From Saccharomycopsis crataegensis (taxonomy: Eukaryota; Ascomycota; Saccharomycetes; Ascoideales; Saccharomycopsidaceae), in NCBI RefSeq assembly GCF_037102585.1, contig NW_027043838.1, positions 1,240,001-1,304,000 of the forward strand: a stretch of 64,000 bases of DNA, in the 5' to 3' direction. The position numbers and the translations under genes were made by a program. Shown one piece after another: positions 38,701 to 48,200 of this stretch; the stretch's first letter is position 1; every line of letters begins with the position of its first letter. Under the pieces are notes generated by a model, which was not told the origin of the DNA, did not search any database, and saw only the letters and a program-made list of their open reading frames with translations.

Positions 38701-40073
38701 CAATTGCCGAGGAAGTTGATCAAGTTAAAGAAGAATTGGGTACTAAAAAAGCCAAAATCAATGAATTGAAGTCAACTGAGATTGAATTGGAAAATTCTAT
38801 TGAAAAGTATGAAGCAGTTGTTAGACATGATAAAAAAGCCATTGCCAGTATTAAGCATGAATTAGATTCTTTGGAATTCAGGGATGTCAGCCATTTGATT
38901 GGTTGGCTTGATTTAGGCATTCCAGTCAAGAAGGCTGCTGTGAAGGAAAAGTTCAATAAGAAAAAGAGAAAGAGAAAGACCAGAATCAATGATGATGGTG
39001 AGGAAGTTGAAGTTGAAGAGGAAGATGATGTGGAGGAGGAGAGTGAAGAGGATAACGAACATGGTCAAACAGAGGAAATTGAAGTTGATGAAAACGAAGA
39101 AAAGGAAGAGGACGCAAATAAAGAAGGGCAGGAGGATAATTCTGAAGGTGAAAATGAAAATGATGAGAATGGAACCCAGGCGGAATCAGGGGAATATGAT
39201 CTATCAGAACTCAAGGAGCTCAAGGAACTATTCAACACAACTGGCTTCCCAATTCTTAATGAAGAAAAGATCTCTGAACTTGATCTTGATGAAGTTTATA
39301 ATGAAATAGAATCTATTGAAGGTGAATTAGAAAACATCAGAGTTGATGTTAATATTTTGGAAGAATATGGTAGAAGAGCCTCAGAGTACCATAACCGTAA
39401 AACTGATTTGAATGATGCTGTTGCGGAACGTGAAAAGTTGAGAGATTACGTTGAAGAATTGAAAAAGAAGAGATTGAATGAATTCATGAAAGGTTTCTAC
39501 ACGATCTCTTCAACTTTGAAAGAAATGTATCAAATGATCACCATGGGTGGTAATGCGGAATTAGAATTGGTGGACAGTTTGGACCCATTTGCAGAAGGTA
39601 TTTTGTTCAGTGTTATGCCTCCCAAGAAATCATGGAAAAATATTTCAAATTTGTCTGGTGGTGAGAAAACGCTTAGTTCTTTAGCATTAGTCTTTGCCCT
39701 TCATAAGTATAAACCAACACCGTTATACGTTATGGATGAAATTGATGCGGCGCTAGATTTTAGAAATGTCTCTATTGTGGCCAATTATATTAAAGAAAGA
39801 ACCCAAAATGCCCAATTTATTGTTATTTCGTTGAGAAACAATATGTTTGAATTGGCACAAAGATTGGTAGGGATTTATAAAGTTCAAAACATGACCAGAA
39901 GTGTCACTTTGAAGAACCGGGATATTCTTGGTAATGGTAATGGCGGCACTGATACAAGGGGCAGAAGTAGCCAAATGGTACCTGGATCACCAATAAGAAA
40001 CTTATCTCCACTAAGAATGATTTCTCAAAAGAGGTCTCGCTCTCCAACCCGCTCTCCCTCTCAGGCACCTTGA
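35730..40073 (+). CDS. SMC4: Smc4, condensin ATPase subunit
   Basis: Smc4 pairs with Smc2 in condensin, which compacts and loops mitotic chromosomes. The 1447-residue protein has all SMC parts. A Ser-rich N-tail precedes KLVLTNFKSY, then Walker A GPNGSGKSN near residue 109, coiled coil from about 260, and a hinge around residues 610-760 (SGFYGRLGDLAVID; GTLSGGGNYVHRGG). The returning coil leads to the ABC signature LSGGEKTLSSLAL near residue 1308 and Walker B LYVMDEIDAALDF near 1332. SGTLSGGG and the FRANKMRQAKLSELIH block point to Smc4 rather than Smc2. A basic then strongly acidic segment interrupts the C-terminal coil at residues about 1073-1155. The start at the first ATG gives SP-rich sites suited to CDK control. 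Confidence 0.95.
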   Translation: MPLNVLRSPLKSINSNVEVVSPSKNRFIADEKPDLPPPSASASTRPMQLLALSPTKNTVLTQPDAVDEIGNSGLKSRLVIDKLVLTNFKSYVGVQEVGPFHSSFSAVVGPNGSGKSNVIDSMLFVFGFRANKMRQAKLSELIHNSDKHQNLSFCSVDVHFKQVIDKIDYGEDESPVDVVPGEDLVITRKAYRNNSSEYYINGNRSNYTEVTTLLKDQGIDLDHKRFLILQGEVESIAQMKPKAEKENDDGLLEYLEDIIGTAQYKSKIENSLDEVNNLNDVCVEKENRFEIVEKEKDNLEDDKDKALNFLKLDRQLTLKKSVAFQAQIHNRTEKSKENLEKFTKLKERLDEERKINADLHKEIKDLDTKYSECSMKIKDINEQINKLQKKQRQVDKENVRFDEQKKNLNNKIKKSEKMISATNTSLQNANTKLENHLMEQKEYEEELKELQSQLEIEVNELESVRKELSNKTKPFTDEISKIQKELQPWNEKLNAKESQVKVAESNVELIESEFSNFDKEIAAKQDQMEKIVDHGKKLQEQLISLKKEKSKIQKQIEHGTKETKNAEIRLQEMKENLTNTRHKVVDAKNSLSNSQNKSKVLSGLLRLQRSGRISGFYGRLGDLAVIDDQYDVAISTACSQLDDMVVETVEIGQQCIEYLRSQHLGYARFICLNKLRQFRMDPINTPMNCPRLFDLISPKDPKFLPAFYSVLRDTLVAENLNAANRAAYGSNKRYRVVTLDGKLIDTSGTLSGGGNYVHRGGMRTKSNSTYDDAELYTEEDVNHLESELVAKEKHFQVAQDTLREMETALKLLHDRDPEIDVLISKIELEMKSLTTDLASLTKIVEDLNSTKEATIAKLNLDLTDAKDIVTQRKQQLAELKDGASSLENQLEKLEQKIMDIGGVKLKMQKSEVDGINQKIEILNHKSSTTLHSIKKAQNEIKRSEKTLKNSEVELSTTSAELAKIEEEFAKKDTNTAELEKQINKLNDEKESIAEEVDQVKEELGTKKAKINELKSTEIELENSIEKYEAVVRHDKKAIASIKHELDSLEFRDVSHLIGWLDLGIPVKKAAVKEKFNKKKRKRKTRINDDGEEVEVEEEDDVEEESEEDNEHGQTEEIEVDENEEKEEDANKEGQEDNSEGENENDENGTQAESGEYDLSELKELKELFNTTGFPILNEEKISELDLDEVYNEIESIEGELENIRVDVNILEEYGRRASEYHNRKTDLNDAVAEREKLRDYVEELKKKRLNEFMKGFYTISSTLKEMYQMITMGGNAELELVDSLDPFAEGILFSVMPPKKSWKNISNLSGGEKTLSSLALVFALHKYKPTPLYVMDEIDAALDFRNVSIVANYIKERTQNAQFIVISLRNNMFELAQRLVGIYKVQNMTRSVTLKNRDILGNGNGGTDTRGRSSQMVPGSPIRNLSPLRMISQKRSRSPTRSPSQAP

Positions 40074-40395
40074 TTGATTAAGTTGGGAATACTTTTGTAT
40101 TTCCCCCTGCTGTACCATAGGATAATGACTTTTTATTTTTTAAAATATACCCCCATTTTTTTCCCCTTTTCTTGTTGCTATTTTTAATATTGCTATTATT
40201 ATTATTATTATTATATATTCAAATGAAATTTCAAGTTATTTATCAGTAGGATTCACTATTGAAAGAGGTGGAATATTGTGCGTGCCTTTAGTACCTCATT
40301 GCTAAAAAAAATTTTAGAAGGAAAAATTTTTGATAACTTATGTTAATGTAGTGAGTGATAATGCAATATTAATAAAAATTGGTTAAAGTAAAAGG
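40074..40395 (+). promoter_or_regulatory. RSA3 promoter with RRPE-like AAAAATTTTT
   Basis: A 322-base gap. AAAAATTTTT at 40322-40331 resembles the RRPE of ribosome-biogenesis genes, 65 bases before the start, and a second A/T block lies at about 40303. It also holds an (ATT)n run near 40192-40212. AT-rich chance matches are possible. Confidence 0.35.
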
Positions 40396-41142
40396 ATGGT
40401 AAAAGCTGTTTCAATAGATAATAAACCTGCTGCTAACAAAAAAAGAGCTTCCAGAAGAAGAAAGAAGAGAAGAACTGAAGATTTTTCTTCTAGTGAAAGT
40501 GATAGTAGTAGTGACAGCAGTGATGATGATAGCGAACATGATTCTAAGAACGACAATGATAATGACATTGAGATGAAGGATACTGAACAATTGAAAGAGA
40601 AACCAAAAAAAAAGTCTGATATTTCAAGCATTGAAACTAAAAACGTCGAGCTTCACAATGTTGTAGAGGAAGATGTTGTTGAAGGTAAAGGAATCAATAA
40701 ATTGAGCAACGAATTAAAGAAAAAATTGAATGAAATCAACTTGCATTCCAATAAGAATACTAATGTGACTAAGATATCATTTGAGTCAATACAAAACTCT
40801 GAGGAATTTTTGAAGAGATTTGCCGTAGAGAACTTAGTGGATGGCGGTTCCGCTTCGAGGATCAATTCAGAAACACAACAAAAACTCCAACCTTCCAAAA
40901 CCATAGAAAAAAGCTCAAACCATGATGCCAACGGTAATTCAAATTCTCAAAATGAAAATAAGAAAAGTGAACTTTTGGATGAATACTTGAGTTTAATGAT
41001 GGGTAACTATGAAGCTGATTTGGATGATCTAAGAAAAGCCAACGATTTGAACGAGTTTTCATTACCAATTTTGGCTAATTTGTTAAGAGAAGGTGGAAAT
41101 ATTTTCGATTATGAAAGCTTGAGCACGATTGTCACTAAATAG
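40396..41142 (+). CDS. RSA3: Rsa3-like 60S ribosome assembly factor
   Basis: This 248-residue protein has a basic N-terminus (NKKRASRRRKKRRTE) that suits nucleolar import. An acidic Ser/Asp tract follows at residues about 34-65. The C-terminal 55 residues read LLDEYLSLMMGNYEADLDDL, then KANDLNEFSLPILANLLREGGNIFD. That matches the Rsa3 domain, in which a YL helix, a DL..LR motif and a terminal G-N-x-F segment are conserved. Rsa3 acts in early 60S assembly with Dbp6 in the nucleolus. The Rsa3 domain is short, so the call depends mainly on these last residues; the RRPE-like box upstream agrees. Confidence 0.68.
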   Translation: MVKAVSIDNKPAANKKRASRRRKKRRTEDFSSSESDSSSDSSDDDSEHDSKNDNDNDIEMKDTEQLKEKPKKKSDISSIETKNVELHNVVEEDVVEGKGINKLSNELKKKLNEINLHSNKNTNVTKISFESIQNSEEFLKRFAVENLVDGGSASRINSETQQKLQPSKTIEKSSNHDANGNSNSQNENKKSELLDEYLSLMMGNYEADLDDLRKANDLNEFSLPILANLLREGGNIFDYESLSTIVTK

Positions 41143-41723
41143 TTTTCATCATGCTGTATGGTGGGCGTTTATGTGACTTTTCTTTCATCATCAATTGTAG
41201 TTGCTTGATATTTGCTGCACCTATGGCTAATATTGTCACATTTTGGAAATCTTATAGGATTCCGGATAAAGTTTCTCACTGGGTATTTTATTATTCTAAG
41301 TGAGTTTGTAACATAGATATGAGATATATGATGATTATACTTGAAATTTGTTTTTGTTTTCTTTTTTTTTTTTTCTTCTTTTCTATTTTTTTTTTTTTTT
41401 TATTTTTTTGTCTTTCTCACACCAATATATAATAAAAGTAATTAATCTCTCAATTAATTTTTGTTTATTTCTTGTAGACTCCATCAAGAAGTTTCAAACA
41501 TCCTTAAATACTCAATGATTCATGATGATGTTTTCTGTCACACGTCCATGAAAAAAATGTGTGCGAAAAAAAGTTGGAAATTTTATTTCTTGAGCTCTTC
41601 CTCCCCCACCACAAATCCCCCAATTAACGAAGACAATCATAGGAGAAAATCTATTTATATATTGCTGACTAAAGAGGACATTAGATTAACTGAATATTGT
41701 CTATAATCTAATTCTGTGGATTT
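41143..41723 (+). promoter_or_regulatory. RCO1 upstream region
   Basis: A 581-base gap with long T/C tracts at 41362-41412. TTTGTTTATTTCTTGTAG ending at 41478 looks like an acceptor, but no matching coding exon was found. Nothing else stands out. Confidence 0.4.
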
Positions 41724-44309
41724 ATGTTTTCTACACATATAGCTGTCGCTGAACTAGATTTAAACATGGATGGATTCAGTAATGGTGCTTCACATAACAA
41801 CACGTTTGAAGAAATTGGTAATGATGTTTTAAATTTTGACGAGATACTAGAACCTGGCTCTTTTGAAAATAAGGAAGACTCGAGTAGTGTGGATAATGTG
41901 CTTCCCAAGGAAAATCTGATCGGTACCGACGCGTTGAATGGGGATGACGCGACTAGAAATGATAAGAATAATTTATTCCAAAGCCTCAGTACCCCAAGTA
42001 TTATTTCAAGTACTGCATCTTTTCATGCCATAGACGGTAATATCAGTGATGATACTTTTGGTACTAATAATAAATCAAGCTCCGTACCACTACTGGATAT
42101 ATATAGCAATGAAAGCTCTGCATCGTCGTCACAAATTTCCCCCACTTCAAAATCGCAAACTCCAGTTAGGCGATCAAAAAGAGTTTCTGAAGCTGCTCGT
42201 CAGACTTCCACTGAAGAAGAGCTACAAAGGAAACTTTTTGAAAATGAAATATCTAAGAAGTTTCAGGTGACAGTTGAGGGAAAGAAAAAGATCTATATCA
42301 GTACCAATGATAGTTTTCATGATCAGCAGCTGGTGCCTGAGAAGAAGAATAAAAGCAAAGTCAATCACTCAAAGAAGGGAACAAAAAATAAAAAGCAAGG
42401 TGACTCATCAGTGGACGTTGATGATCTTGATGAAAGAATCCAGGCCCAAACAAAGGCTATTGTGACTGGATACCCTCTAGAGTTTGCCCCACCGGCAAAA
42501 GTCCAGAAAGAAGCTCTATGGAAAAAAACCAAGATAGGCTCGGGTCCTGGAAGAAAAGGTAACAAGGGAGGAAGAAGAATCCATAAAGGCAGCAATAATG
42601 ACGGTTCAAAAGATCCCACGCCGGAGCTTACAAAGGAGACTTTGGAAAACCAGATCGATAGAATGGCGCCAGAACGGCAGCTAGAGAAAAAATTACAGTT
42701 AGATAAAGGCTTGAAAACACCAGAGGCTGATGAATTGACCAGTCAAAGTTTTATTCGTGATGCGCAAAATGTAAAACCGGTGGTAAAGCGAGGGTCCTTA
42801 AAATATGAAGTCGTTCGTGTTCCGACTTCAAAAAAAAGAAAAACTGCTAGTTTGATTGAACCAAGTGATAATTTCAATTCGTCCAGCAAGAAAAAAAAGA
42901 TCAAGAAGATCACTTTGAATACCACTCCAAAGCTAACGAATGGCTCCTTTGGATATGGCGGGCCAATTGATTTGACCGATACCCCGAGAGCAAACTCCGG
43001 ATCACTCCAGCCATTAGATAATAACGAAGAATTCTGCTCTGGATGTGGTGAACCAGGGTCCTTTTTATGTTGCGAAGGATGTCCGAAATCTTTCCACTTT
43101 TCTTGTTTGGATCCACCCTTAGATGAGGAAGAGTTACCGGATGGTGATTGGTTTTGTGATCATTGTGTTGCCAAGAACCATAAAGACAAGTTGAAGGCGC
43201 CTCCGGGAATATTTGGTAAATTATTACTTAGCTTACAGAAAACGAATCCTCACAGGTTTGAGCTACCGCGAAAAATTAGAGAAAGATATGAAGGGGTCAG
43301 CACAGGAAAGCTCGGGGAATATCAGGATGATGATACCAAAGCTTCAAAGGAAGTTCAGAAAGGTGTGTTGCAACAGTTGGAACCAATAAAAGCCTTCGAC
43401 AAGGATGGTAAGCCAATGTTCTGTTACAAGTGTGGTGAATCGGGAATTGGGGGTAAGGAGTTGACCAAATGTGAATACTGTCCATTGTTTTGGCATTTGG
43501 ACTGCCTAAGTCCGCCGTTGGCCTCAGTTAAGCTACTAGGAACCAAGTGGAAATGTCCAAATCATAATGATGGTCTCTATAAGAAGAAAAGAAGGTTGAA
43601 AAAAGCCAGTGTTTTAGATGTTTCGGTTACTAGAGGCTTTAAAAGCAAAAATAATGATATTGATATCCAAAACACTGAGGAAACTGAAAAATATTTTGGA
43701 GATACCAGTTTATTGGACACTAGCGATCAAACAATTCTCGAACAGAACGATGCACTGAACGTATTTAAAGACAAAAGATTCGAAGATCGAATGCCAGAAT
43801 TTTTCAAAATTAAAGATGAGGCAGAAGGGCTTTCTGCAGCAATTCCAAAAGAAAATTTGAAAAACTTTGCTAAAGGAAAAAACAGGGATGATATTGAAAT
43901 TATTTATAGAGTTCCTGAAAGAGGCTTATTGCTTGACTTTGTTTCAAAAGTAAGAGAGAAAAGGGAAACGGAGATCAAGGAATTCAATAATGCAACTCTT
44001 GGTTGCTTAAATGAGATTTTGAAAATGAAAGTGGATTACTCTCAAGAAGTGTTAAAGAACTTTAATGGAGCCAAGAATTTACTAGAGTTACAAAACAGTT
44101 TGGTGACCTATAACAAAACTCAAGAATTTAATGCTTTTGTGAACAATATACTAAACCACAGTAACATTGAAGGTAACAATGTTGGAATTGACAATGAAGA
44201 GGAGAAGATGGAGCTACTAAATTTGAAGAGAATGATGATGTTGGTTGATAGGGAGAAATTGAAGGAATTTCTTAGCTGTGAGCTATCTGGGAAGCAAGGG
44301 AAAGATTAA
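41724..44309 (+). CDS. RCO1: Rco1, PHD-finger subunit of the Rpd3S histone deacetylase complex
   Basis: Rco1 helps target Rpd3S to H3K36-methylated coding chromatin with Eaf3 and blocks cryptic transcription. The 861-residue protein has two PHD fingers. The first runs from about residue 435 (FCSGCGEPGSFLCCEGC, then FHFSCLDPP and WFCDHC). The second runs from about residue 565 (FCYKCGESG, LTKCEYC, FWHLDCLSPPL, WKCPNHN). All zinc ligands expected for C4HC3 are visible. The region between them (PRKIRERYEGVSTGKLGEY) fits the Rco1 Sin3-interacting section. The N-terminal half is disordered and basic, with an AT-hook-like GRKGNKGGRR. The start could be the ATG at 41724 or the one at 41766 (MDGFSNG). 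Confidence 0.85.
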   Translation: MFSTHIAVAELDLNMDGFSNGASHNNTFEEIGNDVLNFDEILEPGSFENKEDSSSVDNVLPKENLIGTDALNGDDATRNDKNNLFQSLSTPSIISSTASFHAIDGNISDDTFGTNNKSSSVPLLDIYSNESSASSSQISPTSKSQTPVRRSKRVSEAARQTSTEEELQRKLFENEISKKFQVTVEGKKKIYISTNDSFHDQQLVPEKKNKSKVNHSKKGTKNKKQGDSSVDVDDLDERIQAQTKAIVTGYPLEFAPPAKVQKEALWKKTKIGSGPGRKGNKGGRRIHKGSNNDGSKDPTPELTKETLENQIDRMAPERQLEKKLQLDKGLKTPEADELTSQSFIRDAQNVKPVVKRGSLKYEVVRVPTSKKRKTASLIEPSDNFNSSSKKKKIKKITLNTTPKLTNGSFGYGGPIDLTDTPRANSGSLQPLDNNEEFCSGCGEPGSFLCCEGCPKSFHFSCLDPPLDEEELPDGDWFCDHCVAKNHKDKLKAPPGIFGKLLLSLQKTNPHRFELPRKIRERYEGVSTGKLGEYQDDDTKASKEVQKGVLQQLEPIKAFDKDGKPMFCYKCGESGIGGKELTKCEYCPLFWHLDCLSPPLASVKLLGTKWKCPNHNDGLYKKKRRLKKASVLDVSVTRGFKSKNNDIDIQNTEETEKYFGDTSLLDTSDQTILEQNDALNVFKDKRFEDRMPEFFKIKDEAEGLSAAIPKENLKNFAKGKNRDDIEIIYRVPERGLLLDFVSKVREKRETEIKEFNNATLGCLNEILKMKVDYSQEVLKNFNGAKNLLELQNSLVTYNKTQEFNAFVNNILNHSNIEGNNVGIDNEEEKMELLNLKRMMMLVDREKLKEFLSCELSGKQGKD

Positions 44310-45243
44310 TTTTACTTTTGGGTTTTTGTTTTGTGTAATTATCATTAAAAATTATCAATATTTTAATAAATGTACATTATAATCTTATATTTTCCCTTTG
44401 TATTCATTTTTTTCATTCTAATTTTCTTGTCTGAAATCTAAGGAAATCATACGTCAGAGTGTAGAGGACATACGACTTTTCACAGTGTGAAGCTACGACG
44501 ATTTGGCCTTATTCAGAATATGGTTCAAATTTTCAGTATAATTTGTTTCATAATAACCAAATGAAAAGCAGGTACCGGCAACATTGGGTGATTGTTCTGT
44601 GAGTTTGATTCATTGATCTGCGGTACGAAAAAATTTCCTTTACGAATTGGAAAGTAGGGAAAAAAAAAAAAAAAAAAAAGCTAGAGAAAAACCAATAACG
44701 AGCATCATAAATTTAGTTCTTTATTATTTTCTCTAGAAATATCAATTGGGCCTTGTGAACTCTTTTTTTTTTTTTTGCATTTTCCTCCTATAAGCTTAAC
44801 TCTGAAACTTATTTGCCTCTATTTTTGGCTTCTCTGGTGATTTTTCAGGCTACACTACACGTCAGCGAAAATAACGGTTGAAAATTAAAGAAAGCTTAAC
44901 TTCAAAGAGCTTGGTTCTTAAAGCTAAGAACAGCAAAGAATCACTTCTATATACCATTACTGGAATCTATTTGTTGGGTTTCTTTCTTTTTTTGAAAAAA
45001 AAAAAAGGTCAACGTTTATTTAAAGCTCAAAAATAACCTAGGTGCCAGAATTGGTTGGGATTGAAACTTCGGATCAAATCGTTGTGCTTTATCTGGTTTC
45101 ATGAACACTTGAGGAAAATAGGATAAGAAGTGAAGTATATATAATTTCTAATTGCAGAACCTCATATGAATATAGTCTAATTTCAGTCAAAAAAAGGTTA
45201 TTGAACTACAACTTTTTTTTTGGTGCACAATTCATTTAAAGCT
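44310..45243 (+). promoter_or_regulatory. AGE1 upstream region
   Basis: A 934-base AT-rich gap with several A or T runs (44659-44678, 44764-44776, 44995-45006). No credible gene, RNA or strong motif was seen. The AGE1 frame is open a few codons before its ATG but lacks another ATG. Confidence 0.45.
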
Positions 45244-48200
45244 ATGGGTCAGATATTAAGTTTAAGTGAGTCAAAAAATCACTCTCTTTGTCCAATTATC
45301 TTGGAAGATTCTATTAAGCTTAATCTTCACAGTGTGACTATCACAAGAACAAATAATAATCACATTAATAAAGCACTAAAGAAAACATCGGGTCATTCAC
45401 TCACACAGGAGGATGAAGATATTCCTGATGTGATTAAAATTGAGAACATCAACAATTTTCTAACAATAAACTCTTTCAAGAATAAAGAGAAACCATTTAA
45501 CACCAATATCAAAGAAAACAAAAAAGGTTCTTCAGATGAGCATAATTCATTATGCAAATATATTCAAAATCCAAATGTCATTGATTTTGAATTTCCATTC
45601 TTGCTTCAATTGAATTCCAATTCCAACATAAATTTCACTGTTGAATCAGACGGCAAATATATTGATGAGATCAACTCGAGAAATGAGTATCTATCAAATC
45701 AGCGACAAAGCGGTGCCGAAAAAGAGGATCAAAATCGTTTCTATAATGACGAATCCGATGATGATTCTGACGACGAGAAGTTCAATGATGCCATTGAGTA
45801 CAATTCTATTCATAAAGATTCTTTTGTTGCAGATGATGGTGAGCTAATTGATGAAAAACCACAGCCAAAATCTGATAGACTGCAGCAGGAAGGAAAGGCT
45901 CAACAATTTGAAAATATTTCAACAGTATCGAAAAATAAAGATGATGCAGAAACTCAAAGCTTTGAATCGGATGATGAAGATGAATTCCGTCATTTGATTT
46001 TCAAGAAATTGTGTTTAATCAGAGGTCATAGTTTGAATGATATTTACGAAAAACTAGATCAATTAAAGTACAAAAACCTTGATCATACACTCAACACCGG
46101 TTCTAGCTATCTTCTGGAAAATTCATTTGAAAACGATCCCGATATTGAAATTATAGGCGATGTTTACAAAGATGATGATGATGAAGAAGAATCCGAGACT
46201 GCTGAAGCCAACGAAAAGAGAGAATCTGTGAATCATAATCACACAAAAACTCCAAAATTTCGATTCAGTTTCAATTATGAAATTCCAAGATCCTCTGATG
46301 GTAATTACATATACAAGATTTTTTATCAGGATATTAATATTAATTCAGAAGAGGTTTATGGAGATTTCAAACCCTTGATGGAATTCAGTGTTTGGATTAA
46401 TGAAGAAGATGATAAGAAAAAAGCGTTGCCAGGGGCTGTGGAAAGCCATTCACAACATTCCTCTCCTATATTGAAGAGCAGTTCTGCCGTTTTTCAGCAA
46501 AACAATAGCAGCAGCACATCAAACCAGATAGCATCTTCAAGAGCCTCTTCAAGAATCCCGTCATTTAATTCACGAATACCAAGCGTATCATCTTTATCTG
46601 GAGTGTTATCAAATACCCTTTCTGACAAAAAAAAGAAAATTAGCATCGAAAATTTGATGTTGAAGCGGAAAAGCAGCAAGTCAATGTTGCCAGTAACCAA
46701 GAGAAATTTGGAATTATTAAATAAGGGATCCTCTAGTCCATTGGCCTCCGGTTCTGCAGATCTAACAAAAATCAATAGAGATGATAACCAACCTGTTGCT
46801 TCTTCTCCTTTATTTAGAAATAAAAATAACAACAAAATTATCATTGTTGGTGATAGCACCAGTCTTAGGGAACCCCTTACTTCACCAACTGATACTTTCC
46901 ATACAGATACCATGACAGTTCAATATAAAGAATCAGATTTCAAGTCCAACATTCTTGATGACAGCGAAACTCCGACAAGTCCTACTAATGAACAATTTTC
47001 TGGACCCAGTGTCGACGTGATAACTTCTAGTGGTCTTTCAGCAGCCAGAAGTAGAAGAAAGAGCTTGAATCTCAGTCTCGGGAAAAAGAAAAGAAACTCA
47101 TTCTTCGGAGGTATTTCAATTAGAGATAAATTTGGTAACGGCGAAGATGGGGGCGAAGAGTCTCTTGAGATAACTGATGGTAACATTGGAATTCCACGGG
47201 AAGAAAGCACATTTATAGATGATGAGGGTGACTATGATGTTCAAATCCAGGATATCAAAAGAACAAAATCAACAAGATCAATGAAGTCTAACATTTCTAG
47301 TAAATCTCTCACGAAGACTGGAAAGAATGCGCTTAGGAAATTGAAAAAATCTTTCAGCATGAAACGGCTTGGGGCAAAGGATGAAACCGCCAATCCTGGA
47401 GATATTGATGGAGATGTTAGGAAAGATAACATTAAAAAAACGGAAAGCAGTGTCAGTCTTATTTCCTACGCTAATACTAACGCAAGCGTTAATGCCGCTC
47501 AATCCATTCATTCTTCAGACGCGGAAGAGGATTCCAAATCTCAATTTGAGGATGACACCGTGGAGATTTTACAAGAGAAGAAAGTCAACTACGAACCCTA
47601 CTTCATGGAGAGTAATGATGGTCCCGAATTCAGAAATGTTCTAGATGATATGGAAAATTATATTATGAATTTCAAACCAGTATTGAGAGATTATTTCAAG
47701 AAAACTGAGTGTTATTTAAGCTCTAATATTGAGGCAAACAACAACAGAAAGGAATATGTCGACACTCTTGCTGCACTCAAGAAATTTTTGATAAAAAATG
47801 ATAGTGGGGGTTATGATCAGGACTTAAATGAATGCATCAATGATATGCTTAAAAGGTTGCAATTGGAAATCGAGTTTTGTGAACAGTACAACAAAGCAGG
47901 CGTGCTCAACTTGTTGAATTCCATGAGGAAACTTAGCAGTGACTATGAAGGTAATATGGTTACCGGTGGTGGAGACCTGGAAATGTCACAAGTTGATACA
48001 AGTGTCAGCAAAGAGTTTGAGGATGATATTTTCGATAAGAAATTTACTCTTCAGAAGAAAAAGTACAATGACAAGAGCAAAGAATACTACAATTGGTTGA
48101 ATAAGTATTTGGCTAATGATAGATCTTTAATTAGCAAGTTGCCGAAGATTGGTAGTAATAATAATGCCAACAGTAGCAATCAGGGTGAGGTTAAATCATT

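Noticed and set aside
41461-41706. Short frame upstream of RCO1, just after an acceptor-like CTTGTAG
   Set aside because: No donor or upstream exon joins it to RCO1 in frame, and the peptide has no recognisable feature.
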